From Clavelina lepadiformis (Eukaryota; Chordata; Ascidiacea; Aplousobranchia; Clavelinidae), in assembly GCF_947623445.1 (NCBI RefSeq), contig NC_135245.1:4781501-4845500 (forward strand): a stretch of DNA of 64,000 nt, given 5' to 3'. Below, one piece after another: positions 50,120-61,400 of this stretch. Under the pieces are notes generated by a model, which made no database searches, was not told where the DNA came from, and saw only the letters and a list, made by a program, of their open reading frames with translations. How positions within the stretch are numbered: position 1 is the stretch's first letter; each line of letters starts with the position of its first letter. Both the position numbers and the translations under genes were made by a program.

Positions 50120-50974
50120 AAATCAAATTTTACTACTTTAACCACGCAACTAATCATTTACAACAAGGCTACACTTTCCAATCCAGCAATCATTGTCCTT
50201 GCTGTCCCTCAGTGTCAGTAGCAAGAACCAAGAAATTACTTCTCAAAACACTTGATGTGTGATTCTTGTCTGGCCAGCAAGTTATATAACACACAAAACA
50301 AACAGACATCATATACTGCTACGGATTCACTATTTAGCTGGGTGTTCATGCCAATTTCTTCAAAAAAAATATAAAAATAAAATTAGATAAACCAGAAATC
50401 AACATTAAAAATGTATAGAATTTCATTTCTGCTACATTAATGTATACAGCTGTGCTAACTAAGTATGTCCTTCTCAGGGTTGATTGTTGTTAATTTTAAT
50501 TATTGCTTGATCGATTGTTCGTTAGTCTTACTCCATTGATAATCGCTTTCATTAACCCCTGATAGCCTAGTGGAGCATCACAGTACCAAACTTAAACTTT
50601 CAATGTTTTGAATATTGATATGTTATTGATTCTCAACAAAACTGTTACTGTTTTTCGAGCGCAGAAGAGAGTTGCATTCAGTAGACTTTTAAAACTAGAC
50701 TGAACAATCGAAAACTAGCGCTTTGTGCGCTGTAGTACAAATGACGTAATTCGGAAGTAATAATGTGTTGCATATAATAGACATGGTCAAAATATAGTAG
50801 CCTACAGCGCTTGCTGTTAAACACACGAAAAAAACTCTAGTAAGATTATAATACTATTAGATCTGCGCAAGAATTCCGTAAGAATAAGGGCTAATTATGA
50901 CAATTAACACACTGCCTAACCGCTTTTGAACTAATCTGATTTGCTAAAGCCATAGAGGAATCCAGCGTTTATAT

Positions 50975-51060
50975 CAGTGGTCTTCAACTTTTTTTGTAAA
51001 ATCACCCCTTTTTTGGAGTTTTTGGTCAAAATCGTACCTATGATTATTTTTCTACGAATG
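50975..51060. repeat. Single hAT-type terminal sequence
   Basis: CAGTGGTCTTCAACTTTTTT followed by AATCACCCC is the usual form of a hAT end (CAGTGGTTCTCAACC). No partner end or target duplication was found nearby, so it is probably a decayed fragment. Confidence 0.4.
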
Positions 51061-51258
51061 TATGTGCTTTTTGCGATGTAGGCAATATGCTTTGAAATAA
51101 TCACAAAAAAGAAAGAATATTCCGAAACAAAGCAAGTATGACGTTGTACAATAATAGCGCGGTAAATAACAGATAGTAATAAACAGTACAGTACAACACA
51201 AAAAAGTTTTGGAAGGACAAATGCCATTTTCATCACCATATGACCACCTTCATTCTCG

Positions 51259-51955
51259 CAGAATCATAGTTCCCGTTTGTCCTGACGTGTTTCCAATAAA
51301 AATAAAAACTGTCTGACTGAACAAATCAAATTCCATCGTTTTACTGAAAGTTTAGCAGATATGTAGACGTTTTTTTGTTTTAATATGAAAGAAAATCTCA
51401 TCTGATTTATGATTAACCAGAACAGATTGTTCCTTTCTGGTCGGAAAGTCGTCTAATTTTGGCCAATATTGCGCAGGCACGCGTCATCTTAATACAAAAA
51501 GCGATCAACATTTCTATTGTTTTGCTAACTACTTTCCGACATTCTGCCAAAAGTTTGTAAAGACATCAACGTTTTTTATTTTTTAACATTAAAACAATGC
51601 TCACATTATGTAAACTCTGACATCTCTGCCAAACTTTCAGCAAAACGTCGTAAAGTATTTAACAAAACAATAGAAATGTCATTCTTTCTGTATATTAAGA
51701 TGTCACATAAGTGCCTGTGCCATATTAGCCAAACTTACACGACTTTCCGATCAGCAATGAAGCTAACAACAAAAAAATCTAAGGTAGTCAGTGGTAAACT
51801 TGATGAAAGTTGTCTTCATTATAAAAAATCAAAAATCGCCGAAGCCTTATCAAACTTTCAGTAGAACGATGGAACATTATGTGTTGAGTAACCCAATTTT
51901 AGATTGTTATTGTAGCAACACTTCTTGATTTACGGGAACTATGATTTTGCCAGAA
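51259..51955. repeat. Long fold-back (inverted repeat) element
   Basis: Two arms of roughly 330-340 bp are inverted copies meeting near 51600. Examples: AATCATAGTTCCCG (left) against CGGGAACTATGATT (right); CCATCGTTTTACTGAAAGTTT against AAACTTTCAGTAGAACGATGG; and CGGAAAGTCGT, GCACAGGCAC and CATTTCTATTGTTTTG blocks in mirrored order. Each arm also has internal copies of a (C/A)TGAAAGTTT(G/A)GCAGA-like unit. No protein and no clear target duplication. Likely a fold-back MITE of unknown superfamily. Confidence 0.7.
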
Positions 51956-52984
51956 AGACGATGTTTACCACATGCCAATGGTCACAGTCTTTGGAGCAGT
52001 TGGGCTTTGTCATATTTAGTGGCTGTAATATTTTTGGTTGTGTGACAAGTATTCACTAAATACAGTCTAGCATTTTCGCATGTGGCAGCTGACGTAAATT
52101 AATGTGGCACGAAAACTGAGAGTTGATTTCGCGGGTATTTGAATTTAAGTTTGTTAACTTATTGTTTTGGGCTTTTCATATTGTGATAGCCTATAGCTTA
52201 TATACGTTTCAATACATTTTCTGGCCCCTGTAACAGTTAGTGCTAGCCTACCTTAACGTAGTTAGCCCGGTACCGTATGCAATAATTCTGTAATGACTAA
52301 TGAGGGTGGTTTGCTTTGTAGCTACTGAGTTATGGCTGGATGGTACCGTATCAGCTCGCCCACTTGCTATGTCTGTTCTAACTTTGTATATATTATTTAC
52401 TAGGATTGTTTATGGTCTATGCCTACGTTTGTAGATCAAAAAAACTTTAACCACTTCAGCACTTGGCCAAAGCCCAGTGAGAACGGTTGTTAAAGAGGAT
52501 AGCCTAGCAGTACTAAAAAAAATTACCAGACTACTCACTACTGGTTATTCAAGGCCCATAGTTGAAAGCATGGCAACTGCATCCCCAGAATTTTCGGATA
52601 GCCTATATTGGTAACGTTACGTACCGAACAGGAGCATACGTCATCGATGTACCGATTAGGTGGCGGGGGATTTTCGAGATGGGAATCCCCCAGAAAATGC
52701 TGCTTCATGTTACAGAAACGCAAATTGGAAGAAAAAGAGCCATTTTCTAAGATTTTCATAAGGTCAACTTTTCAGACAGGAACAAATATACATATTTGCT
52801 ATTAAAATAGACGAAGTAATTAGCCCACTTGGAAATACGTGTGAGGCAACATGGACAAGTGTTTTATTGAAATTGGGAACCTTTCGCCCAATAGCCATAT
52901 GCTAATTTCTGAATAATGTTTTTTGTATTTCATTTTAACAGCAATAATCCAAAAATACTGTAAAAAACAAATACTTTATCTAAA

Positions 52985-53484
52985 ATGACTGAAGTAAGTA
53001 GTGTTATTGATGAAACTAAACCATACTGGGTAGTTAATAAAACGGTTGAACAAATTATACAAGAATATACCAGTTTGTATAGCACATGTCCTTTATGTGA
53101 ACATATAAAGGTACCCAAAAATAATATTGGGCTTCATTTAAGAACGGTACATTTGAGATTTATTATTGAGCTATTGGTGGACGAGAACTTAAGTAAGTCA
53201 CTTGACTATCTTTTCGATGCACAATATTTTTTATATATGTAACTTTCTCAAAGATAAGTAAATTTTTGTATTTGTTTATTGATAAATGTAATAACTGTGT
53301 TTTAAAACAAAAGTATATATATTGCTTGTTTATTAAATTTTAGTTTACTGTCTTCCTTGCAAGCTTAAATGTGCGCCTCACGTGTTAAGAAAGAAGAGTA
53401 CTGGAATACTAAGAGGCCATTATCATTGCCCTTTCTGTGAAAAAATTTTAACAAGAAGTCATAGCTTCAAAGGTCACACAGCAG
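52985..53484 (+). CDS. C2H2-like zinc-finger protein (first two exons, 3' end unresolved)
   Basis: Two exons are supported: 52985-53192 and 53344-53484, giving 117 residues and ending in phase 1, so at least one more exon is needed. Exon 1 holds a C2H2 finger (CPLC, 12 residues, HLRTVH). Exon 2 holds C..C...C motifs (CLPCKLKC) and HYHCPFCEKILTRSHSFKGH. Exon layout, phases and the (H)HCPFCE.I..R..SF..H block match the gene at 62242, so the two are paralogues. A possible terminal exon at about 55053-55128 (EKPVHANQRTDNEVPSFFYQ, then a stop) fits in phase but has no homology support. No MADF exon was found before the transposon at 56863, so this copy may be a shortened relative or lack its 3' half. 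Predicted nucleic-acid binding; function unknown. Confidence 0.7.
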
Positions 53485-56400
53485 GTATGTATGCAGCACA
53501 GTTTATTTAGTTTTATATATATGCACTTACATCTTCGAAGCAGTTTGTTATTTTAGCAATACTCTTTGTTAATAATAATTCCTACTTTGTGACTGCACTT
53601 GCCATACTGTTTTTCTGCATTTATTTTATTTACATTGAACTTGTGTAGTGCAATGTTTTCAGTAAACGCAAAAGTATTATACTGCAAAGGTTGATTATTT
53701 TATTTACGCTGTATTATACAATAAATTTTAAAGCAATAATGGTATAATAAGTAGATGGGATATAGTGCATTGTTGAAACAACATATAGAGCAGGGGTGTC
53801 AATTATATGTCCTGCAAGACAATTAAATCCAGCCCTAGACTTGTAGAAAAAGAATTTCGGGAAAACTACAGACGTGACGCTGATTACCCGTTCCTTGATT
53901 ACTTATTCAAAACCTGAGTTTGGTTGCAACAAGTGATGTGGTTTTTCATTAATTATTATTCATTCACAGATGAAGTTAGTTTCATGCGATACACTTATTG
54001 AAAGATTCATATTGTTAGATCACAGGTTGGCAACCTGCTGCTCTTACATGCCTCTATTTTGGCTTTTCTGACTTTGAGACAGCAAGCTTATTTTGAAAAA
54101 AACTGATATGAACAAATAACAGCAATTTACTTCAAACTTTTTAGTAAAACTTGTTTCTTATTGTGTCCATCACTGCTAATTGGCTATTTTTCCAATCGGA
54201 TGTAACGCTTATCTTGCAAAACTGTTTATAACACTGAGGAAAATTCACAATGTGACTTCACATGTGCAATTATGACAATTTATGGTTCCAAGTACGTTTT
54301 GATTAGGTGAAGCGAAAGGTGGCCCACATCTGTGCTAGATACATACTCCCTCTGCAGACAGAACATGAATTCAATAACAAAGTTACTTTTTTTGGCATTT
54401 TATTGCTGATGTCATGAGCCAAACTATGTTTTAACCTTAATCAAAATAAAATTTTTAATGGCTTTTATTTTAATTTTAACCAAAATTGTATCCAAGTGAA
54501 GTTAAATGCCACATTCTGTTTTATGTTAAGTAAATTTCCGTTATATATTTAATCTGGTTGATACTCTCTCTCTCTCTCAGTTAAGTGTTTATTATGAAAA
54601 TAATCATAATTTCTGATTCCTAAAGCGCTATTTTTTGCTTTTACATCTACCACAGTTCTCGACAAACTGTGGGCCCAATTTTTGCATCCCAATTTTTGGT
54701 CTTTAAATTGTAAATTAAACTGTAAATTATAGTGGGCCTCATAACCATACAAAAAACTGTACTGTAATAAAAGCAAACTGTGTTCTGTTTGACACTTTAC
54801 TGTTTTGTTTTATTCAATTCTAGCTATTAGCGGGCTTGGGCCATTGTAGCCCCTTTAAATTAGGCCGCCATCGGGCCACGTCTTGAAGTTCCTTTTTATT
54901 TCAAATTCTGTGGTTCTCTATAGCCATAACCACAAACATCTAAATTGTCCTGTAATAACCTTCCACATACATTACATCTGTTCTTACTTCACATCTGAGA
55001 ATACAAGCATATTTTTATTTACAGCTCTAGCTAGTTTTTTCACTTTAATCATTATAACAGAGAAACCAGTTCATGCAAATCAGCGAACAGATAACGAGGT
55101 TCCAAGCTTTTTTTATCAGTATCGATGAGACAATGATTTCCGATCAATTTTGGAAACTGAATCTAAAGTGTAAACCTCATAATTGAGATGCTAATTTTAC
55201 GGTAGTCAGAAAAAACTGACTGTTACTAGGATTTCAGCCAACACTTGCACCAACCAATGCATGTTTTGGTTTTAAGGCTATGATACAACTTAACTGTAAT
55301 TTGTGGAGTTACGGTAGATCACTACACCATAGCAGTACATTGGTAATGCGAGTATATTTTCATTTATTAACTGTTCATTAATTGCAGGCTACCTCATTGA
55401 AGCAATCTTGTAACAACTACATAAGTACGGTAAATTAAAAGTTGATCGGATTTTAATGCTAAAAACTTTAAACAAATAGTGTTTGTTGCCACAACTAGAA
55501 AAGTGCATAGACATTATCAGTTATATATCTAGTAATGGTTACTGTGGCAGTATGTATGTTTGACCTGTAATGCTGGGCCTTCAACTACTACTGAAAAAAG
55601 AATTTGGGCCATCGTAATAAATGTTTGCCGACCAGTGATATACCATAACGTGATTCGAGTCAAATCAGTGCCTGGAGTCATTACGACACTGTTTTCAAAC
55701 TTTTGATTATGTTAAATATCAATGTTCAGTCTATACTTCAAGCTTAAGATATACACAAATTAAATAGCAAGTCATAGTAAGTGGAACAAACTTAACAAGT
55801 GCTAGAAATGTTATTTCCATTTCCATAGGTTTATTAAGCAAGATTCTCTCACCAAAAACCATACAATACACTTGATCACTCATTGAAATAGCAATTGAAT
55901 TAAAGTACGTAGGCCACATACGGATTAAAAACCTTAGCTTGTTGAACCTGCGACACAGTAGACTCCACTTATTATGCCCACCATGGAACCTGATCATAGT
56001 ATATGAATGGTTACAATAATCGAAACTGCTACAGTATCGTTTAACCATACCAGGATCAATACAGTTAGGCACAAAATGACAAAAACATCAAATTTATCAG
56101 TTATTACATTTACAGTAAGCATCAACATTAAAGTCAATGTCAGTATTGAGAATACATGTGGCACAACTGTCACCTGCCACAATGCATAATTGACAAAAAA
56201 ATGGAAAAAGTAGTCATAATATTTGAAGATTGATCATAGCACATGCAGAATTTCATATGGCAAAACACGGTACAATACCAAAATGGTCATATTAAGTGGA
56301 TTTCACTGTGTTATTTTTTCCTCGCTTTTTCACTCTTCAAACTGGGAAACCTGATTGAATTAACCAATCGCTTCACATAATTAGATTAAACTACATCAAA

Positions 56401-56761
56401 CTGGATTGTGAGATTGGTCGAGGGCCGAAGACTTTTTTGTGTGGCAGGGTTAGTATAGTATTTAGTGTTGCCAAACTTTGAAATTGTTTACGAGAAATGC
56501 TAAACAGGAAAAAGTGTCGTTGATGCCTTGCTTAAAGGCATTGACACGTTTGTGCTGCTGGTTATCAAATATGAGCTTGCACTGCAAGCCCAACGCATTA
56601 ACCGCTTCACTACCAGCCAACAAAAAAATAATTATCAGCCTTGTTTCAAAACGTAAAGTTCTGTTGCAAGGTACCAGGAATCTAGTCCGTTTTGAAGTTG
56701 GGAAAACCAACAATGAAGGTGATAACAAATGCACTGGTATACTGAAGCATGAGCGTATGGC
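53485..56761. other. Downstream region of the first zinc-finger gene
   Basis: About 3.3 kb. Contains two hAT-like ends (CAGGGGTGTCAA near 53791; CAGGTTGGCAACCTG near 54023) without matching partners, a short CT repeat (54563-54579), and a possible terminal exon near 55053. The open frames at 55731-56072 and 56462-56804 resemble nothing I know. Confidence 0.45.
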
Positions 56762-56862
56762 AATATTTATTCTTAGACTAAGGAGCGATTACTCACCGAG
56801 CTAGCTTTAGTGCAAGTTGGGACTGTCACACTTTTTATTTTGTTATTTTTATACATTATTAC
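56762..56862 (-). repeat. 3' part of a family A SINE, split by the 4.4 kb transposon
   Basis: The minus strand reads AAGCTAGCTCGGTGAG and ends AGTCTAAGAATAAATATTG, matching the tail of the SINE at 19405-19695 (AGGCTAGCTCGGTAAC ... GTCCGAGAATAAAGATT). The 5' part of the same copy lies at 61287-61400, on the other side of the inserted transposon. Confidence 0.7.
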
Positions 56863-57200
56863 TAGTCCTGTAGAATTTTTGGTCAACCTATAAAAAATTC
56901 TTATAAAGACGTATTATATACTGTTGGAAAGATAATTTTATCAGCTTTTCAATGATAGGTTTTGTCATTTTTTTTACCTTGGGGAAAAAAAGTTATGACC
57001 AAAAACGTGCCAGGGGGTAAAACACTGTTTTGCCTAACATTATAATACAATTATAAGCTAAAATACGATACCTTCGTAACAGAATACAACACCATAAATT
57101 GGAATATTACTATCAGCAAAGCAAACTAACAATAGGACAGCAAAAAAATAAAACATAACTTTATTAAGAGGTATTTATCACACGTTTAAGGGGGTAAAAG

Positions 57201-57654
57201 CAGGGCTTCGGAGCAGGCGTAAATTTTAAATTGCTCCAGCTCCAGCTCCGGAGCTCTCTTTTATCATAAATTAGCTCCGGAGCTCATTGATACCACTGCT
57301 CCAGCTCCGGCTCCATTACGTCACAAACTGAGGTTTAAGGATGAAGGCTCAATTTGGAATATCTATCTCAATGGGTCAGTCAGTAGTCAGTACCATCGGT
57401 TGCAGCTATGAACATGTGACTGCTCTGCTGTCAAATCCCCAGTAATTCTTAATTTTGTGAAGGGTTGCTCTTAAATTATGTGAATTCAGCCAATAGTAGT
57501 AGACTAGTAGCATAGCATCTTATGAAATACATCGGAGCCGGAGCTATGTTTCAAACAACTGGCTCCAGCTCCTGCTCCGTTTGAATTTCACGAAGAGCTC
57601 CGGCTCCAGCTCCGGTGAAAATGCACGGCTCCGGGCTCCAGCTCCAAAGCCCTG
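57201..57654. mobile_element. Non-autonomous hAT element nested in the 4.4 kb transposon
   Basis: A 454-bp element with ends CAGGGCTTCGGAGC and GCTCCAAAGCCCTG and perfect 8-bp duplications GGTAAAAG at 57193-57200 and 57655-57662. Subterminal regions are packed with GGAGC/GCTCC motifs (AGCTCCGGAGCT and similar) on both sides. There is no coding potential. It inserted after the host transposon had landed. Confidence 0.92.
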
Positions 57655-57956
57655 GGTAAAAGTTGACCGAGACGGAGATAATAGGAGAGATTTCACCGAA
57701 ATAAAAGGTTTTTCTTTTATAAGCAAGGTCATGTAAGCAACACATAAAAGTTATCTAAGACGTAGTGAAGATGTATTTAGTTAAAATGCTATTTCATAGG
57801 GTATTTTGTTACAAAAATACACCAAAAATCTGTACACCCTCAGTCCTGGAGTGCCAAAAAAGCCCGGTCTTGCTAGGGTTAAACCAACTGTAAAGATGTA
57901 AAAACGATATTTACAGTTTTAAGTTCTAATAAAATATAAACACATTTCAATTAAAA

Positions 57957-60841
57957 TCATGCAAACGCATCCATAACATGTCTCTCTTCTTCTCCCAATT
58001 CGTCATCAAACACGACTGTAGTATTTGTGCATGTCATTCCGCAACATTCCTTGCATGACGATGTGCATGTTAAGCCCGCTTTCCGACAAGAGCAGCGTCT
58101 GTTACATGATCCCTTGCAGCTACATCGAATGATTTTCAAGACATCTTCTGGTGCAGCAGCTACATCCGTCATCACTGGAGAAAACATGTCATCTTTCTTT
58201 TGCCAACCCCATGACAAGGGTTTCAAATCTGAGTTGCTTAAAGTTCTCCAAACTTTCAGCTGGTGATATACTCTGAGGCCGTGGTGATATGCAGCTCGTG
58301 GTGATGGTGGAAGGAGAGCTGGATCAACGTGAGAACGATTAGACATGACCATTTCCTCGTACTTCTGTTTCCTGATTTGCGATAAAGTATACGTAGACGA
58401 GTTTAAAAATTCGAAGAACCGTGTCGAAGCCCTGCCAACTTGGTCTGGAGACATGTCGTCTTTGTAGAAAACATCGGCAACATTTCGCAAACTGCTTGAT
58501 TTCAACTTCTCAAATACAGATATCTTGCCGAATTTATGAATTGCTGAAGTTGTATCGCAGCCCGTAAATGCATGAGCGAATAACAAGTACTCCAAAACAA
58601 TAACATCTACCTTCGCAATAATATCTCTAACTCTGTAGCACTGTCTTTGCTGGCAGTTTTTCCCTCTTGTAATGTTTGTCAAGAAGATATCAGGATAGTC
58701 GCGGTGCATAGCATGATGCACTAGCAAGCAAAGGACATCAGTATCGTCGGAGTACACAATTACAGGTGTCCCACCTACCGAATCAAAAGCAACTTGAACG
58801 ATTGTTGTATCTGCATCACTAGGGCACAAATGAACTTTGAAACCATTCAACTCCAGTTGTTTCGATAAAGCCACCACAAATCTTTGTTTGTTTGTTTGTT
58901 TCCCAGACCAACTGGGGGGTGACTTCTTGAAGATGTAGGATGCGCTCCAGAGAAGATCAATAAAGCGATTGTGAAGGTCCTCCTGAAAGTAAATATGAAA
59001 AACAATATAGTTTGTGTGGTATTTTGTAATCAAATCATGATTCCAATCCTATACTGACCAGTATGTTAACCCTACTTCTAAACAGAGACAAACAAAAAGA
59101 CTAGTAACACAACAAAAACCTGGTCAAAAAAACAAACAGCTAGGTCCTTTTGAAAAAGAACACAATAAAAAAGGTTTTTCCCGCACAATTGGTCGAAGGC
59201 TTGTTCTCGCTAAAGCAGGTACGTTTGGTGCGAAGTACTGTACGATATTGATCCCAACATTACCTTGGACCTCAGACCACTTGTCTTTCTTTTCCCGAGG
59301 AATCCTATTCCTTCCAACTTGTTGCATGGTGAAATTACCATTAGCAATTGCGATAGACCCAAGTCCATGATGAGTATTCTTGCCATCTATAGTACAAATA
59401 TCATGGTCTGTGTTGTCTGCAACAAACTGCAAAAATGCTGTTCCATCTGGGCATATGACCTCTTCCACAGAATCATGCTTAACAACGTTCTGCTTGTATC
59501 GAATCACCTAATGGAAAAACAGTAAATTGTAACCTAATATACTAAATGAAGTAAAAGCATTGTACAAAAGAGAATTATACATGTTTAGAGAACCCTGACA
59601 TGGACATGGGAAAGAAAGTCAACTACACTTACCTCGTCGTAACTCACAGCAAATCCCAACCTTGACAGCAAAGTGTTCAACCATTTTGAAGAGAGGTGAT
59701 TGTCAGTCGCTATAGCAAGTCCAAATTGCAGTGGCATTAAAGATCGTGTACGGGTTGCAGCAAACAAGGCTTGTGATAATGTTACCTGTTTAACTGGGGC
59801 CATAACCAATTCGTTCATGAATACTTTTAGCAATTCAGGTACATGGGGGTTTTCTGTGCCAAGAATATCTTCAACTGAAGGATACGTACTGCTTTCGTGT
59901 TCATGATTTTTTATGGCATCCTTTATGAGTTTTGCTGCTGTTTTAACAATGCGCTCAGTCTCCTGAGATACATTGCTGTCTCTTTCCTCATACCATTTTT
60001 CACCTATAATTCCACTCACTCTGTCAAGGAGAATAATTTTACTCTTGCCATTTCTTTCGACGAAGCGCAATGAATTTCCATACTTTTCTTTTATTTTTAT
60101 TTGGGTCATCTTCAATGAATATACATCATCCCCAAGTTCCTGCATCATGGAATGAAAATCTGCAACGGTGTACAAGTCCATATCACCTTCCATTTTTTTA
60201 CACGCAGCGTTAAACAATGTCATTTTTTCAGTGGATGTTGGACGACCAGGTGTTGAATACTGTGCAGGATTTTCAAACCTTGTTCTGCATGGTACATGGT
60301 ATCTGGCTTCAGCAGCCACCAGGTCGTGTGCACTAAGCAGTCGTGCCTGAACAGTTTTAGCAAGTTCATCGTCTCTACTTTGGCATAAAGCAAGTGTTAC
60401 GTAATATATTCCTGACGATTTTGTCCGCACCTCTTCAAATTTATTTCGATCAGGGTGCCGTTCATCAAACATACAACTATATCCACAGTAAAAACACTGC
60501 TTTTTAAAGTCGAACGAATGTTGATCTGACCGGGTCGATACTCTCTTGCTACTGGATTGTTTAGTGCTTGAGGCTGGACGTTTCTTGGATCTCGCATGGT
60601 TTCTCAAGAAATTACGGCATGATGTGTGGATGTACGTAATATGGCCATTTTCTTTCTTTTTCTGCAAAGTTGCGACCAGCGTTTCACAATCCAATTTCAA
60701 AGCATGACCAATTATAGTGTCCAAAGGGTGTGTGGTACTATCACTCTCGCAGAAATAAGCTCCAACATGACACAGTGAATCACCAGTCCGATAGCCTTTT
60801 CTACACTTAACACAAATTGCTGTTTCTTTTTGACTAAGCAT
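57957..60841 (-). CDS. Transposon protein: Cys-rich N-terminus, XPG/PIN-like nuclease signature, C-terminal CXC domain
   Basis: Minus-strand exons: 60841-59633 (403 codons, donor GAG|GTAAGT), a second from 59507 (acceptor CCATTAG) reading to a stop at 59124, and a third from 58982 (acceptor TTTCAG) to the stop at 57957. The first join gives FAVSYDEVIRYKQNVV. The N-terminus has paired Cys motifs (CVKCRKGY, CFYCGYSC) and RYHVPCRTRFENP. The middle has DNTDHDICTIDGKNTHHGLG. Exon 3 has VIVYSDDTDVLCLLVHH and LLFAHAFTGCDTTSA, which look like the acidic and GCD motifs of FEN1/XPG-type nucleases. The end has CSCKGSCNRRCSCRKAGLTC, a CXC (tesmin/TSO1-like) pattern. The splice from exon 2 to 3 is unclear, and the segment expected to hold the first nuclease Asp seems missing, so the copy may be internally deleted. 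Function in transposition is inferred. Confidence 0.75.
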
Positions 60842-60935
60842 TATCTAAAAAAACAAGCAAGGTAAATAAAACTGACCATAGTAAGTAAACAATAACATAA
60901 TGAAGTTATAACGAACAACGACAGCTCTACTGGTG

Positions 60936-60954
60936 CCCCCCCCCCCCCCCCCCC
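60936..60954. repeat. 19-nt poly-C tract
   Basis: A run of 19 C on the plus strand (G on the strand of the transposon gene), about 95 bp upstream of the transposon protein start and inside the element. It is the only long GC homopolymer in the window; its length in the assembly may be unreliable. Confidence 0.9.
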
Positions 60955-61286
60955 GTCTTGCTCACTCTTACTCCCTGAAACAGATATATAATTCTATTTT
61001 TATTTTCATTTATACCTTTTGCATCTATATCCTGCTTTTCTGTTGATAATAATTCATTAGTTTCTAGCCTTTTGTTCATATTTTTGTGTTAAATTTTTTT
61101 CCCTAATTTCAATTTTTACCCCTTGGCACGTTTTTGGTCATAACTTTTTTTCCCCAAGGTAAAAAAAATGACAAAACCTATCATTGAAAAGCTGATAAAA
61201 TTATCTTTCCATCAGTATATAATACGTCTTTATAAGAATTTTTTCTAGGTTGACCCATTTTTAGACCAAATTCTACAGGACTATAC

Positions 61287-61400
61287 CCAAATTTAGGACA
61301 TTACAACAGTATAGCGACATTGGGTATCTAACACGGAACACAAGTCGCATCTGTTGCGAGGACAGCGTTCGAACCACTTGCGTACTGAGCAGTATTCAAG
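61287..61400 (-). repeat. 5' part (tRNA-like head) of a family A SINE, split by the 4.4 kb transposon
   Basis: The minus strand reads ACGCAAGTGGTTCGAACGC, GACTTGTGTTCCGTGTTAGA, TACCCAATGTCGCTATACTG and TTGTAATGTCCT. These parallel AGCCAAGTGGTCC, GGCTTGTGTTCTGTGTTCGA, TAACCAATGGCGCCATACCG and TTGTAATGTCCT of the SINE at 19405. It stops at the transposon boundary; the tail continues at 56762-56862. Confidence 0.72.

Larger units (their letters stand above)
49396..52984. other. Divergent intergenic region between COQ8 and the zinc-finger gene
   Basis: About 3.6 kb of repeats: a tRNA-like SINE (49890-50119), a lone hAT-type end at 50975, and a long fold-back element (51259-51955). From 52440 to 52984 lies the probable leader of the zinc-finger gene. 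I see no convincing protein in the remaining open frames. Confidence 0.5.
56863..61283 (-). mobile_element. 4.4 kb TIR DNA transposon, provisionally Academ-like, with XPG/PIN-like nuclease protein
   Basis: Inverted repeats of about 155 bp start TAGTCCTGTAG at both ends and are nearly identical inside, e.g. TTCTTATAAAGACGTATTAT and ACCTTGGGGAAAAAAAGTTA. A 3-bp duplication TAC flanks the element (56860-56862 and 61284-61286). One minus-strand gene (60841-57957) fills it, and a hAT MITE interrupts the left side. Long repeats, a 3-bp duplication and an XPG-type nuclease fit my memory of the Academ superfamily; this assignment is tentative. No integrase, polymerase or capsid genes are seen. The high similarity of the repeats suggests moderate age. 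Confidence 0.85.

Noticed and set aside
53791-54360. Complete hAT element between the hAT-like ends CAGGGGTGTCAA and CAGGTTGGCAACCTG
   Set aside because: Both motifs are left-type ends, no matching right end or 8-bp duplication was found, so only fragments can be claimed.
55731-56072. 113-codon minus-strand open frame
   Set aside because: Overlaps open frames on both strands, contains no recognisable domain, and has no exon partners.
56462-56804. Overlapping open frames on both strands beside the transposon
   Set aside because: No recognisable transposase or host-protein signature on either strand; the right end overlaps the SINE tail.
57957-60841. Reading the transposon protein gene as a host gene
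   Set aside because: It lies wholly within long terminal inverted repeats flanked by a 3-bp duplication and interrupts a SINE, which fits a mobile element better.
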